Below, piece after piece: positions 7,697 to 16,162 of a stretch of 64,000 nucleotides of DNA. This DNA comes from Acaudatibacter sp035532115 (GTDB lineage: Bacteria > Pseudomonadota > Alphaproteobacteria > Caulobacterales > Caulobacteraceae): the NCBI GenBank assembly GCA_035532115.1, contig DATKRO010000027.1, positions 8,823 through 72,822 on the forward strand. The letters run 5' to 3'. How positions within the stretch are numbered: position 1 is the stretch's first letter; each line of letters begins with the position of its first letter. The translations under genes and the position numbers were made by a program. The notes below the pieces were generated by a model that worked only from the letters and a program-made list of their open reading frames with translations, was not told where the DNA came from and ran no database searches.

Positions 7697-9001
7697 TCAG
7701 CCGATGGCCCAGCTGACCACGAGCGCGACGCTGGCGGCGGTCGCCAGCGCGGTGGTGGCCCAGCCGAGCAGGCGCGTGCCAAGGCCATTGACGCGCGCGC
7801 CCATGATGTTGCGGCTGCTGGTCATCGAGACGATCAGCGCCAGCAGCACCGGCGTCGAGAAGCCCTGGACCACGCCGGCCAGGACCAGCGCCTTCATCGG
7901 ATTGAGGCCGAGGAAGTTGAAGCCGACGGCCGCCGCGGTGAAGGCTGCGATGGTCGCGTAGAAGAGCTTGGCGTCCCTGGCCCTGGCGTTCAGGGTGCCT
8001 TTCACCCCGAAGGTCTGCAGCAGGTCGTAGGCGGCGCCCGCGGTCATCACCGGCACGGCGAGGCAGCCGACGCCGGCGATGCCGGCGGCGAAGAGCAGCG
8101 CCGCAGCCGGGCCGGCCAGCGGCGTCAGCGCCTGGGCGGCGGCCGCGGCGCTGCGGACGTTGCGGTGGCCGGCGGGATAGAGCGTCGAGGCGGTGGCGAG
8201 CACGACGAAATAGAGCACCAGGTCGGCCGCCACCATGCCGGCCAGCACGTCCTTGCGCGTGCGCGACAGCTCGGCGCGGGTGGCGCCCTGGCGCTGGGCC
8301 AGACGAGTATGGCCGGCGGCGATCTCCTCCTCGACCTCGACGTTCGACTGCCAGGAGAACAGATAGGCCGAGAGGCTGGCGCCCAGCGCCGCCTCGAGCA
8401 GGCCCAGAAAGTCGCGGCTCAGCTCCACGTGGGGCGCGAAGGTGGCGCGCAGCACCGCGCCGAGATCGGGTCGGGCGAGCAGCCCCGAGCCGACGTAGGC
8501 GAGGAGCGCCAGCGACAGCCAGCGGAAGACGTTGCGGATCAGCCTGTAGGAGCCGAACACCTGCAACGAATAGAGCCCGGCGCCGGCGACGGCGACGATC
8601 AGCGGGATCGGCGCGGCCACGAACATTCCCAGCGCCGCCCCGACGCCGCCCAGGTCGGCGCCCGCCTCGATGGTGTTGCCCACGAGCACGCCGGCCAGCA
8701 CCGGGTAGAGCAGCCAGCGCGGACAGCTGTCGTGGAGGACCCGGAAGAGGCCGCGTCCGGAGACCTGGCCAAGCTTGGAGCACAGGTAGACCACCACGTA
8801 CATCATCGGCAGCATGGCCGGCGCGACCCAAAGGAACGCCGGGCCGAAGCGGGCGCCGGCGCTGGCGTAGGTCCCGATCGCCGAGGGATCGTCGTCGGCC
8901 GCGCCGGAGATCAGCCCGAGCCCGAGGGCGTGCGCCGGGCCGCCGCGAGGCGGGCGCCGGGACGCGGGCTGCGGCCGCGCGGAGATGTCGTCGTCGCGCA
9001 T
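7697..9001 (-). CDS. Nramp-family divalent metal transporter (non-canonical motifs)
   Basis: A 434-residue inner-membrane protein with about eleven hydrophobic segments. TM1 carries ADDDPSAIGTYASAG in place of the canonical DPGN metal-binding motif, and the TM6 segment reads GASLSAYLFSWQSN where MntH-type Nramps have an MPH motif. It therefore belongs to a divergent Nramp clade whose substrate should not be assumed to be manganese or iron. It stands next to the csoR-copA copper genes but faces the same way as csoR, with a 77-bp gap. A second, different Nramp protein is encoded at 50792-52099. Confidence 0.78.
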   Translation of the reverse strand: MRDDDISARPQPASRRPPRGGPAHALGLGLISGAADDDPSAIGTYASAGARFGPAFLWVAPAMLPMMYVVVYLCSKLGQVSGRGLFRVLHDSCPRWLLYPVLAGVLVGNTIEAGADLGGVGAALGMFVAAPIPLIVAVAGAGLYSLQVFGSYRLIRNVFRWLSLALLAYVGSGLLARPDLGAVLRATFAPHVELSRDFLGLLEAALGASLSAYLFSWQSNVEVEEEIAAGHTRLAQRQGATRAELSRTRKDVLAGMVAADLVLYFVVLATASTLYPAGHRNVRSAAAAAQALTPLAGPAAALLFAAGIAGVGCLAVPVMTAGAAYDLLQTFGVKGTLNARARDAKLFYATIAAFTAAAVGFNFLGLNPMKALVLAGVVQGFSTPVLLALIVSMTSSRNIMGARVNGLGTRLLGWATTALATAASVALVVSWAIG

Positions 9002-9078
9002 CGCTCGCCGGCGCGTCCCATTCGCGGTGGCTGCAAGTCCTGGCTAACGCGCCAGGACGCGGCGAGGCTCCGGGCGGG

Positions 9079-9351
9079 TCAGAGCGGCGCCCGCTCCAGC
9101 AGCTCGATGAGTTCGCCGGCCTTGCGGCGCTGCTCGGACCGGTCGCCGCCGGCGATGGCCGCTTCGATGCAGTGGTCGAGGTGGTTCTTCAGGATCTCGC
9201 GCTCCACCCGCGCCAGGGCGGCGCGGACGGCGCGAAGCTGGGTCAGCACGTCGATGCAGTAGCGATCTTCCTCCAGCATGCGCGCCACGCCGCGCACCTG
9301 GCCCTCGACGCGCCTCAAGCGGTTGCGCAGCTTCTGCTTGTCGTCGCCCAC
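9079..9351 (-). CDS. csoR: CsoR-type copper-sensing repressor
   Basis: A 90-residue all-helical regulator of the CsoR/FrmR/RcnR family. The Cu(I) ligands of CsoR are present as Cys32, His57 and Cys61 in YCIDVL and KNHLDHCIEA, matching the C-H-C signature and its spacing. These proteins bind DNA as tetramers and release it on binding Cu(I). The gene is divergent from the copper ATPase at 9421, with a CsoR-like operator at 9378-9394 between them, so it most likely represses copA and its own gene. ATG 9351 gives the usual family length. Copper specificity is inferred from the ligand triad, the operator and the neighbour. Confidence 0.9.
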   Translation of the reverse strand: MGDDKQKLRNRLRRVEGQVRGVARMLEEDRYCIDVLTQLRAVRAALARVEREILKNHLDHCIEAAIAGGDRSEQRRKAGELIELLERAPL

Positions 9352-9377
9352 GCGAGGCTCTCCTGGATTCTGTTCTC

Positions 9378-9394
9378 ATACCCATATGGGGTAT
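9378..9394. promoter_or_regulatory. CsoR operator (ATACCC-ATAT-GGGGTAT)
   Basis: A near-perfect palindrome with C/G tracts around a central ATAT lies between csoR and copA. It matches the known CsoR-type operator form (TACCC-N4-GGGTA) and covers the region where both divergent promoters must lie. Repressor binding here would shut off both genes until Cu(I) accumulates. Confidence 0.8.
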
Positions 9395-9420
9395 CCTGCC
9401 GACAGATCGAGGAGCATCCC

Positions 9421-11754
9421 ATGGCGCATGAACATCTTCACGCGGACGCCGAGAAGGATGGAGCCGAGAAGGATCCGGTGTGCGGCATGACGGTGGACCC
9501 GGCGCGGACGCCGCACCATGCCGAGCACGGCGGGCGCACCTATCACTTCTGCGGCGCGGGCTGCCGGACGAAGTTCATCGCCGATCCGCGGCGCTACCTG
9601 GAGCCGCGCGCTGCGGAGCCGGTCCGGCCGGCGGCGAGCGAGGGCGCGCTCTACACCTGCCCGATGCATCCCGAAGTCCGCCAGGTCGGCCCGGGCGCCT
9701 GTCCCATCTGCGGCATGGCGCTGGAGCCGATGACGGTGACGGCCGACGCCGGACCCAATCCCGAACTCGCCGACATGACCCGCAGATTCTGGATCGGGCT
9801 CGTCCTCACCGTTCCGGTGCTGGCCCTGGAGATGGGCGGGATGATCGGCCCCTGGGGCAGGCTCATGGGGCGCGGGGCGAGCGAGTGGATCCAGCTGGCG
9901 CTGGCGAGCCCGGTGGTGCTCTGGGCCGGCTGGCCGTTCTTCGAGCGCGGCTGGGCCTCGCTGGTCTCGCGCCGGCTCAACATGTTCACCCTGATCGCCA
10001 TGGGGACCGGCGTCGCCTGGGCCTACAGCGTCGCCGCGGTGCTGGCGCCCGGGGCCTTCCCGGCGGCGTTCCGCCAGGCGGACGGCGCCATCGGAGTCTA
10101 TTTCGAGGCCGCGGCGGTGATCACCGTGCTGGTGCTGCTGGGCCAGGTGCTGGAGCTGCGGGCGCGCGAGCGCACCTCCGGGGCGATCAAGGCGCTCCTG
10201 AACCTCGCGCCCAAGACCGCGCGGCGTCTTGGCGACGACGGCGCGGACGAGGAGGTCGGGCTGGAGGCGATCGGCGTCGGGGACCGGCTGCGGGTGCGGC
10301 CGGGGGAGAAGGTCCCGGTGGACGGCGAGATCCTCGAGGGCCGCGCCAGCATCGACGAATCCCTGGTGACCGGCGAATCCATGCCGGTGACCCGCGAGGC
10401 CGGCGCCAAGGTCATCGCCGGCTCGATCAACCGGACCGGCGGCTTCGTCATGCGCGCCGAGAAGGTCGGCGCCGACACCTTGCTGGCCCGCATCGTACAG
10501 ATGGTCGCCGAAGCCCAGCGCAGCCGCGCCCCGATCCAGCGCGTGGCCGACCGGGTCTCGGGCTGGTTCGCCCCGGCGGTGATCGGCATCGCCATCGCGA
10601 CCGCCGTCGTCTGGGCGCTGGTCGGCCCGGAGCCGCGGTTCGCCTACGCCCTGGTGGCGGCGGTCTCGGTGCTGATCATCGCCTGCCCGTGCGCGCTCGG
10701 CCTGGCGACGCCGATGTCGATCATGGTGGGGGTCGGGCGCGGCGCGCAGGGCGGCGTGCTGATCAGGAACGCCGAGGCGCTGGAGCGCTTCGAGGCCATC
10801 GACATCCTGGTGTTCGACAAGACCGGAACCCTCACCGAGGGGCGGCCGGCAGTGACGCAGATCCTGACCGCGCCGGGCTTCGACGAGGCCGAGCTGCTGC
10901 GCCTGGCCGCCAGCCTGGAGCGCGGCAGCGAGCACCCCCTGGGCGAAGCCGTGCTGCGCGCCGCGCAGGCGCGCGGCCTGCGCCTTTCCGAGGCGCAAGA
11001 GTTCGACTCGCCCGTCGGCAAGGGAGTGACGGGCATCGTCGATGGCCGTCGCGTGGCGCTGGGCGGAGCGCCGCTGATGGCCGAGCAGGGGGTCGAGACA
11101 GGATCGCTGGCCGCCGAGGCCGAGGCGATGCGCAAGGAGGGCGCCAGCGCCATCTTCGCCGGCGTCGACGGCAGGCTCGCCGGCATCTTCGCCATCGCCG
11201 ATCCAATCAAGGCCTCTACCGCCCGCGTGGTGGGCGAGCTGAAGCGCCAGGGCCTGCGCCTGGTGATGATGACCGGCGACAATCGCACCACCGCCCTGGC
11301 GGTGGCGGAGCGGCTGGGGATCGAGGAGGTGGAGGCCGAGGTGGCGCCCCAGGACAAGGCCGCGGTGGTGCAGAGGCTGCGCGCCGAAGGCCGCATCGTC
11401 GCCATGGCTGGCGACGGCGTCAACGACGCCCCGGCCCTGGCCGCGGCCGAGGTGGGCGTGGCCATGGGGGCCGGCTCGGACGTGGCCATCGAGAGCGCCG
11501 GCGTGACGCTGCTGAAGGGCGATCTCGAGGGCCTGCTGCGGGCGCGGCGGCTGTCGCGCGCGGTGATGCGCAACATCCGCCAGAACCTGCTCTTCGCCTT
11601 CGTCTACAACGCCGCCGGCGTGCCGATCGCCGCCGGCGTGCTCTATCCGGTGTTCGGCCTGCTGCTCTCGCCGGCGATCGCCGCGGCGGCGATGTCGGCC
11701 TCCTCGCTCAGCGTCATCGGCAACGCCCTGCGGCTGCGGACGGCGCGGCTCTGA
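9421..11754 (+). CDS. copA: Copper-translocating P1B-type ATPase with YHS and heavy-metal-binding N-terminus
   Basis: A 777-residue inner-membrane ATPase that would pump Cu(I) out of the cytoplasm. The N-terminus has a YHS domain (about residues 18-62; DPVCGMTVDP, YHFCGAGC) and a heavy-metal-binding domain (about 80-105; YTCPMHPEV, ACPICGMALEP) instead of the usual MXCXXC ferredoxin-like domains. Catalytic motifs are intact: VTGESMPV, the intramembrane CPC in IIACPCALGLATP, phosphorylated Asp in DKTGTLTEG, SEHPLGEAV and GDGVNDAPALAAA. ATG 9421 has AGGAG at 9410-9414. The divergent CsoR operator implies copper induction. Silver may also be a substrate. Confidence 0.93.
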   Translation: MAHEHLHADAEKDGAEKDPVCGMTVDPARTPHHAEHGGRTYHFCGAGCRTKFIADPRRYLEPRAAEPVRPAASEGALYTCPMHPEVRQVGPGACPICGMALEPMTVTADAGPNPELADMTRRFWIGLVLTVPVLALEMGGMIGPWGRLMGRGASEWIQLALASPVVLWAGWPFFERGWASLVSRRLNMFTLIAMGTGVAWAYSVAAVLAPGAFPAAFRQADGAIGVYFEAAAVITVLVLLGQVLELRARERTSGAIKALLNLAPKTARRLGDDGADEEVGLEAIGVGDRLRVRPGEKVPVDGEILEGRASIDESLVTGESMPVTREAGAKVIAGSINRTGGFVMRAEKVGADTLLARIVQMVAEAQRSRAPIQRVADRVSGWFAPAVIGIAIATAVVWALVGPEPRFAYALVAAVSVLIIACPCALGLATPMSIMVGVGRGAQGGVLIRNAEALERFEAIDILVFDKTGTLTEGRPAVTQILTAPGFDEAELLRLAASLERGSEHPLGEAVLRAAQARGLRLSEAQEFDSPVGKGVTGIVDGRRVALGGAPLMAEQGVETGSLAAEAEAMRKEGASAIFAGVDGRLAGIFAIADPIKASTARVVGELKRQGLRLVMMTGDNRTTALAVAERLGIEEVEAEVAPQDKAAVVQRLRAEGRIVAMAGDGVNDAPALAAAEVGVAMGAGSDVAIESAGVTLLKGDLEGLLRARRLSRAVMRNIRQNLLFAFVYNAAGVPIAAGVLYPVFGLLLSPAIAAAAMSASSLSVIGNALRLRTARL

Positions 11755-11885
11755 AAGGGGTGCGCGCCGGCTTCGCCTGGCCGGGGTGGCGACGATGATG
11801 AGCGTGTCGTCGATCCGGGATCTTTGCCGTGCGCCGGCCTTCCGGTAGTGGCGCGGCCGCGCTCCAGGGCGCAAGCTGACGGGAG

Positions 11886-12983
11886 ATGACGGTTCAGCAC
11901 CGCTTGGCGCCCTGGCGCCGGCCCGGAGCGGCCCTGGCGCTGGCGTCGGCCGCGCTCTTCGGCGCCAGCACGCCCATGGCCAAGCTGCTGCTCGGCGGCG
12001 GCGTCGACCCCTGGCTGCTCGCCGGGCAGCTCTATCTGGGCTCGGGACTGGGCCTGGGGCTGACGGTGCTGGCGCGCGCCGCGCTCGGGCGCCCCGCCGC
12101 GGAGGCGCCGCTGCGGCGCGCCGACCTGCCCTGGCTGGCGCTGGTGGTGCTGGCCGGGGGCGTGATCGGACCGCTGCTGCTGATGCTCGGCCTGGCGCGG
12201 ACGCCGGCGGCTTCGGCGGCGCTGCTGCTGAACCTGGAGGGCCTGGCCACCATGGGACTGGCATGGCTGGTGTTCCGCGAGAACGTCGATCGCCGGCTGC
12301 TGGTCGGGGCGCTGGCGATCCTCGCCGGCGCGGGCCTCGTCTCCTGGCAGGGCGGTCGTCTGGGGATGGGCCTCGGCGCCCTCGCCATCGCCGGCGCCTG
12401 CCTCGCCTGGGGCGTGGACAACAATCTGACCCGCCGGCTCGCTTCCGCCGATCCGGTGCAGATCGCCGCCATCAAGGGGCTGGTGGCCGGGGTGGTGAAT
12501 CTCGGGCTCGCCCTGGCGCACGGCGCGCAGATCCCCTCTGCGTCCGTCGTCGCCGGCGCGGCCCTGGTGGGGTTCCTCGGCTACGGCGTCAGTCTCGTGC
12601 TCTTCGTCCTGGCGCTGCGCCACCTGGGCGCGGCCAGGACCGGGGCGTATTTTTCCACCGCGCCGTTCATGGGCGCGGGGCTGTCGCTGGCCATCTTCGC
12701 CGAGCCGCTCACGGCGCAGCTCGCGGCGGCCGCGGCGCTGATGGGGGCGGGGGTCTGGCTGCACCTTGCCGAGCGCCACGAGCACGAGCACGCGCACGAG
12801 CCGCTGGGCCACGAACACCGCCACGTGCACGACGAGCATCACCGCCACGAGCACGGGCCGGCCGATCCGCCCGGCGAGCCGCACACCCATTGGCATCGCC
12901 ACCGGCCGATGCGACACAGTCACCCGCACTACCCGGACCTGCATCATCGGCACGCTCACGCGCCGAAAGCATCGAAGCCATAG
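11886..12983 (+). CDS. EamA/DMT-family transporter with a histidine-rich C-terminal tail
   Basis: A 365-residue protein with about ten membrane helices in two EamA repeats (residues about 12-145 and 155-290). After the last helix comes a roughly 70-residue cytoplasmic or periplasmic tail crowded with His and acidic residues (from about residue 296: ERHEHEHAHEP, HEHRHVHDEHHRHEHG, WHRHRPMRHSHPHYPD, LHHRHAHAP). Such tails commonly bind Zn, Ni, Co or Cu. It follows copA by 131 bp on the same strand, so a role in metal homeostasis is plausible though DMT proteins usually move organic metabolites. The substrate is unknown. Confidence 0.8.
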   Translation: MTVQHRLAPWRRPGAALALASAALFGASTPMAKLLLGGGVDPWLLAGQLYLGSGLGLGLTVLARAALGRPAAEAPLRRADLPWLALVVLAGGVIGPLLLMLGLARTPAASAALLLNLEGLATMGLAWLVFRENVDRRLLVGALAILAGAGLVSWQGGRLGMGLGALAIAGACLAWGVDNNLTRRLASADPVQIAAIKGLVAGVVNLGLALAHGAQIPSASVVAGAALVGFLGYGVSLVLFVLALRHLGAARTGAYFSTAPFMGAGLSLAIFAEPLTAQLAAAAALMGAGVWLHLAERHEHEHAHEPLGHEHRHVHDEHHRHEHGPADPPGEPHTHWHRHRPMRHSHPHYPDLHHRHAHAPKASKP

Positions 12984-13018
12984 GTCGGCTGCGCCGGGCG
13001 CGGGGGAGGAGGCGCGAG

Positions 13019-14428
13019 ATGTCGCTGACCGAGCAGGCCTTCGGCGAACTGATGCGCCTCTACGGGCGCGAGCGGCCGGACTACCTCGGTTTCGATGAAG
13101 CGCCGCCGGCGCTGGCGACGCGCTTTGCGGCCGACGAGGCGGCGAGCGCGGCCATTGCGGCCGGAGCGAGCGTCGCAGCGGACCTGTGGACCTTGCGCAC
13201 CGGCGCGGCTCAGGCCGTCGAGGTGGCGACCCGCGAGGCCGCCGCCGCGCTGACCAGCTTCCGATACATCGGCTTCGACGACCCCGCCGCCGCGCCAGTC
13301 GGACGCGATCCGGCGGTGGCGCGCAGCCCGCTGATGGGATTTCATCCGACCCGGGACGGCCGCCACGTGCTGCTGCACCCGAGCTTCCCGCCGGGGACCC
13401 AGCGCATCCTGCGCGCGCTCGGCTGCGGAGCGGCGCCCGACGCGGTGAAGGGCGCCTGCCTCGCCATGGACGCCCAGGACATCGAGGACGCGGTGGCCGC
13501 CGAGCGCGGCTGCGCCGGCGTCGTGCGCACGCCCGAGGAGTGGGACGCGAGCGAGCAGGGCCGGCTGCTGGCCGCCCGACCCGTGGTCGAGGTGATCAAG
13601 TTCGCCGACAGCCCGCCCGAGCCGATGCCGGAAGGGGGCGACGCGCCGCTGGCGGGCCTGCGCGTCCTCGACCTGACGCGCGTCCTCGCCGGCCCCACCT
13701 GCGCGCGCACCCTGGCCCAGTACGGCGCCGAGGTGCTCTATCTGGCCTCGCCGAACCTGCCGGCTTCGACCGGCTTCATCCCCGACACCAACCACGGCAA
13801 GCTCTCGGCCTGGCTCGACCTGGCGAGCGGCGCCGGACGCGCGAAGCTGCGCGACCTCGCCGCCGGCGCCGATGTCTTCTCCCAGGGCTACCGCACCGGC
13901 GCCATGGAGCGCATGGGCTTTGGCCCGGCCGAGCTGGCGGCGCTGCGGCCGGGCGTCGTCTACACCTCGATCAACTGCTACGGCCATGAGGGGCCGTGGC
14001 GCGACCGCGCCGGCTGGGAGCAGCTCGCCCAGACGGTCACCGGCATGGCGCACGTGCATGGCGCAGGCGAGGGACCGGCCCTGCAGCCCGGCGCGGTCAC
14101 CGACTACACCACCGGCTTCTTGGCCGCGTTCGGCGCCCTCGTCGCCCTCTATCGGCGCGCGCTCTACGGCGGCAGCTATCTGGTGCGGGTGTCGCTGTGC
14201 CAGACCGGCATGTGGATGCGCGGCCTCGGCATCGGCGGTCCGGACCGGCTGGAGCAGGTTCGGTCGCTGACGGCCGAGGAGATCGGCGGCTTCACCGTCC
14301 GCAGCCAGTCCGGATTCGGCGCAATGACCCATCTGCGCCCGCCGGTGCGCATGAGCGCGACGCCGCCGGCGTGGCGACGCCCGGTCGTCCCGCTGGGAAC
14401 CCATCCGCCCGAGTGGCCGGCGCCTTGA
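13019..14428 (+). CDS. Family III CoA-transferase-like protein (CaiB/BaiF)
   Basis: A 469-residue protein starting at ATG 13019 with GGGGGAGGAGG just upstream. The CaiB/BaiF fold is evident from about residue 205: GLRVLDLTRVLAGPTCAR, TNHGKLSAWLDL, GADVFSQGYRTGAMERMGFG and YTSINCYGHEGPW. The first 200 residues form an unusual N-terminal extension resembling a second, degenerate copy. Where the family has the catalytic Asp (usually RPGYD or RxGFD), this protein reads RAGWEQLAQ, so the nucleophile is Glu or absent. Acyl-CoA substrate and activity are therefore uncertain. No operon partner is adjacent. Confidence 0.8.
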   Translation: MSLTEQAFGELMRLYGRERPDYLGFDEAPPALATRFAADEAASAAIAAGASVAADLWTLRTGAAQAVEVATREAAAALTSFRYIGFDDPAAAPVGRDPAVARSPLMGFHPTRDGRHVLLHPSFPPGTQRILRALGCGAAPDAVKGACLAMDAQDIEDAVAAERGCAGVVRTPEEWDASEQGRLLAARPVVEVIKFADSPPEPMPEGGDAPLAGLRVLDLTRVLAGPTCARTLAQYGAEVLYLASPNLPASTGFIPDTNHGKLSAWLDLASGAGRAKLRDLAAGADVFSQGYRTGAMERMGFGPAELAALRPGVVYTSINCYGHEGPWRDRAGWEQLAQTVTGMAHVHGAGEGPALQPGAVTDYTTGFLAAFGALVALYRRALYGGSYLVRVSLCQTGMWMRGLGIGGPDRLEQVRSLTAEEIGGFTVRSQSGFGAMTHLRPPVRMSATPPAWRRPVVPLGTHPPEWPAP

Positions 14429-14574
14429 CGCGTCCAATCGCGCTCCAGGATCACCTCCCGCGTTGTTCGCCAGACCCGCAACGCGGCCAACCGGGAATGC
14501 CGGACGCACCCACGCATTCGGATAGGCGACGTGACGGTGTTCGATTGACGGGGCGAAAACAGCGACTGCGAGGC

Positions 14575-14874
14575 CTATGAGGCGCCAGGCTCACCGCCGC
14601 TCGGCACGAGGTGGATGTCGAGGCGGCGACCGATCGCAGCCGCGTAGCGGGCGATCATCTCGAACGTCGGCATGTGCCGGGCGTTTTCCAGGCGCGCGAC
14701 GACGGATTGCGAGGCGCCCATCCGGGCCGCGACGTCGGTCTGCGTCAGACCGGCCGCCTGCCGCGCCTCGATCATTTCCCCGACAACAGCGAAGATGGGA
14801 CCGAGCCGGTCATACGCAGCTTTGACCTCGGGGTCGGTCAGCAAGTTCCGCCGGAGCTTCGCGAGGCTGGTCAT
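14575..14874 (-). CDS. HigA-like XRE antitoxin
   Basis: A 99-residue protein starting at ATG 14874. The N-terminal 35 residues resemble a toxin-binding segment; an XRE helix-turn-helix follows at about residues 36-90 (LTQTDVAARMGASQSVVARLE). It overlaps the preceding toxin gene by 4 bp (ATGA), the toxin-first order of HigBA loci. Antitoxins of this type neutralise the RelE-like toxin and repress their own promoter; the palindrome at 15255-15272 is the likely target. The gene is intact even though its toxin partner carries a frameshift. Confidence 0.85.
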   Translation of the reverse strand: MTSLAKLRRNLLTDPEVKAAYDRLGPIFAVVGEMIEARQAAGLTQTDVAARMGASQSVVARLENARHMPTFEMIARYAAAIGRRLDIHLVPSGGEPGAS

Positions 14875-15198
14875 GACCCGATCTCCTTTGCTCGACGCTC
14901 CGCCAACGCGATGGCGGCGCGGGGTGTCTTTTGGGTCTTCTTCACAAACGCATGCACCACGACGACGCGACGGCCCGCCGCGGTGACGTAGATGGCTCTG
15001 GCGATCCCATCGCGTCCGCCAAACCGCATCTCCCATAGCTTGCCCTGGAGATGCCTGACGTGAGGCTCGCCAATTCGCTCTGGCCCTACGGCTCCGATAC
15101 GCTCAGCCAAACGTAGGAAGGACGCCTGCATGTCCTTGGGCAGCGTCGCGAACTTCAGCATCCACGATGGCTCCGAGGGTCTCGACGGTCCATGTCAT
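14871..15198 (-). pseudogene. RelE/HigB-type toxin with an N-terminal frameshift
   Basis: The body (LPKDMQASFLRLAERIG, HLQGKLWEMRF, GRDGIARAIYVTA, VHAFVKKTQKTP) matches Gp49-like RelE/HigB mRNA interferases of about 108 residues. The expected N-terminus, MTWTVETLGAIVDAEVR, is present from ATG 15198 but in another frame. Removing one base near 15146 would join VR to ALPKDM exactly as in family members. As written, only an in-frame ATG at 15161 remains, giving a 96-residue protein lacking the first beta-strand. This is either a decayed toxin or a sequencing error. Family comparison is from memory. Confidence 0.7.
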
Positions 15199-15252
15199 GG
15201 AGCGGCCACAGTCGCGTGAGCCAACCTGCTGAGTCTGGACCTTCGCAGGGGC

Positions 15253-15280
15253 GATATAGCATCCCTGCTATAATTTTCAA
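15253..15280 (-). promoter_or_regulatory. Promoter and palindromic operator of the HigBA-type locus
   Basis: Reading leftward, TTGAAA (15280-15275) and TATATC (15258-15253) form a good sigma-70-like -35/-10 pair with a 16-bp spacer. A perfect inverted repeat, TATAGCA-N4-TGCTATA (15255-15272), fills the spacer and part of the -10. This is where an autorepressing HigA antitoxin would bind. Transcription would begin near 15246, about 48 bp before ATG 15198. Confidence 0.65.
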
Positions 15281-15391
15281 CCCGCCGTCCGGAGCGCCGC
15301 CGGCCCGGCTTCAGGGGCGAGGAGGAAGGCCGCAGCTTTGGGAGAGGCGACTGACCCAATCCGGCCGAGTGGCCGGCGCCCTGACGGTTCC

Positions 15392-16084
15392 TCATGCCTC
15401 CAGGCTGCCCACGATCGAGGCGCGCTGCGAAAGCTCGATGCGGTTCCCGTCGGGGTCCTCGATCATGGAGATGCGGGCGGTGGTTCCGAGGGTGACGGGC
15501 GCCAGCGCCTCGCGGGCGCCGTGGGCGAGCACGAAGGCGTGCTCGGCGTCGACCTTGAAGACCTGGAAGGTGATGTAGCCCCAGCCCTTGGCGTCGGGGC
15601 GCGGGCCGGGGACGATCGCATCCGATGCGGGCTCGAGGATGACGAGACTCTCGCCGGCGCGGAAGGCGGCGCCGTTCGGCCACGGCTGCTCGGTCAGGCC
15701 GAGCGCCTCGGCGTAGAAGCGCCGATGCGCGGCCAGATCGCGCACCGTCAGGCGCACGCCGATCTGGCCGAGGCCGCGCCAGCCGGGCGGGACCAGGCTG
15801 ACGCGGTTGCCGTCGGGGTCGGCGAGCGGCCTTGGTTCGGTAAGACCGGCCCGCGCCAGGTAGAGTTCGCGATAGCCTCCGGGCGGAGCTTGCGCCAGCG
15901 GCTGCGCCAGATGGTTGATCTTGATAACCGAGCCGAGGGCGTCGTGCCGGTGCTGGTCCTGGCCGCGGCGGATCTTCAGGAGATGGTCGAAGGCGAGGCC
16001 GGCCTCGCCCTGCCAGAAGCCGAGCATGGGCGCGAGGTCGTTGGTGGCGAGCCCGAAGTCGATGCAGGGCTTGGCGAGCTTCAT
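15392..16084 (-). CDS. VOC-family protein (glyoxalase/dioxygenase fold)
   Basis: A 230-residue protein with two vicinal-oxygen-chelate modules. The first spans about residues 5-110 (IDFGLATNDLAPMLGFW, LADPDGNRVSLVPP) and the second about 115-225 (GVRLTVRDLAAHRRFYAEAL, MIEDPDGNRIELSQR). The DPDGNxxxL segments supply the usual metal-binding acidic residue. The family includes glyoxalase I, extradiol dioxygenases and resistance proteins; nothing here tells which. ATG 16084 was chosen over an in-frame start at 16126 because homologous sequence starts there. The gene is divergent from an MDR oxidoreductase 78 bp away. Confidence 0.75.
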   Translation of the reverse strand: MKLAKPCIDFGLATNDLAPMLGFWQGEAGLAFDHLLKIRRGQDQHRHDALGSVIKINHLAQPLAQAPPGGYRELYLARAGLTEPRPLADPDGNRVSLVPPGWRGLGQIGVRLTVRDLAAHRRFYAEALGLTEQPWPNGAAFRAGESLVILEPASDAIVPGPRPDAKGWGYITFQVFKVDAEHAFVLAHGAREALAPVTLGTTARISMIEDPDGNRIELSQRASIVGSLEA

Positions 16085-16162
16085 CGGTCCGGCCCTTGCT
16101 TTGCGGCGGCGCGGCCTGCATGACATTCAAACGGTCGTATGAAAAGAGCTGGAGAGGCTGAG

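Noticed and set aside
5589..8831. One minus-strand frame of 1,080 codons covering the decarboxylase, glycosyltransferase and part of the Nramp gene
   Set aside because: Only the last 326 codons from ATG 6569 make sense. The rest is an out-of-frame shadow of two well-supported genes.
16085..16162. A palindromic operator (TTCA...TGAA) between the VOC and MDR genes
   Set aside because: Only 4-bp arms pair; the inner bases do not. That is too weak to call.
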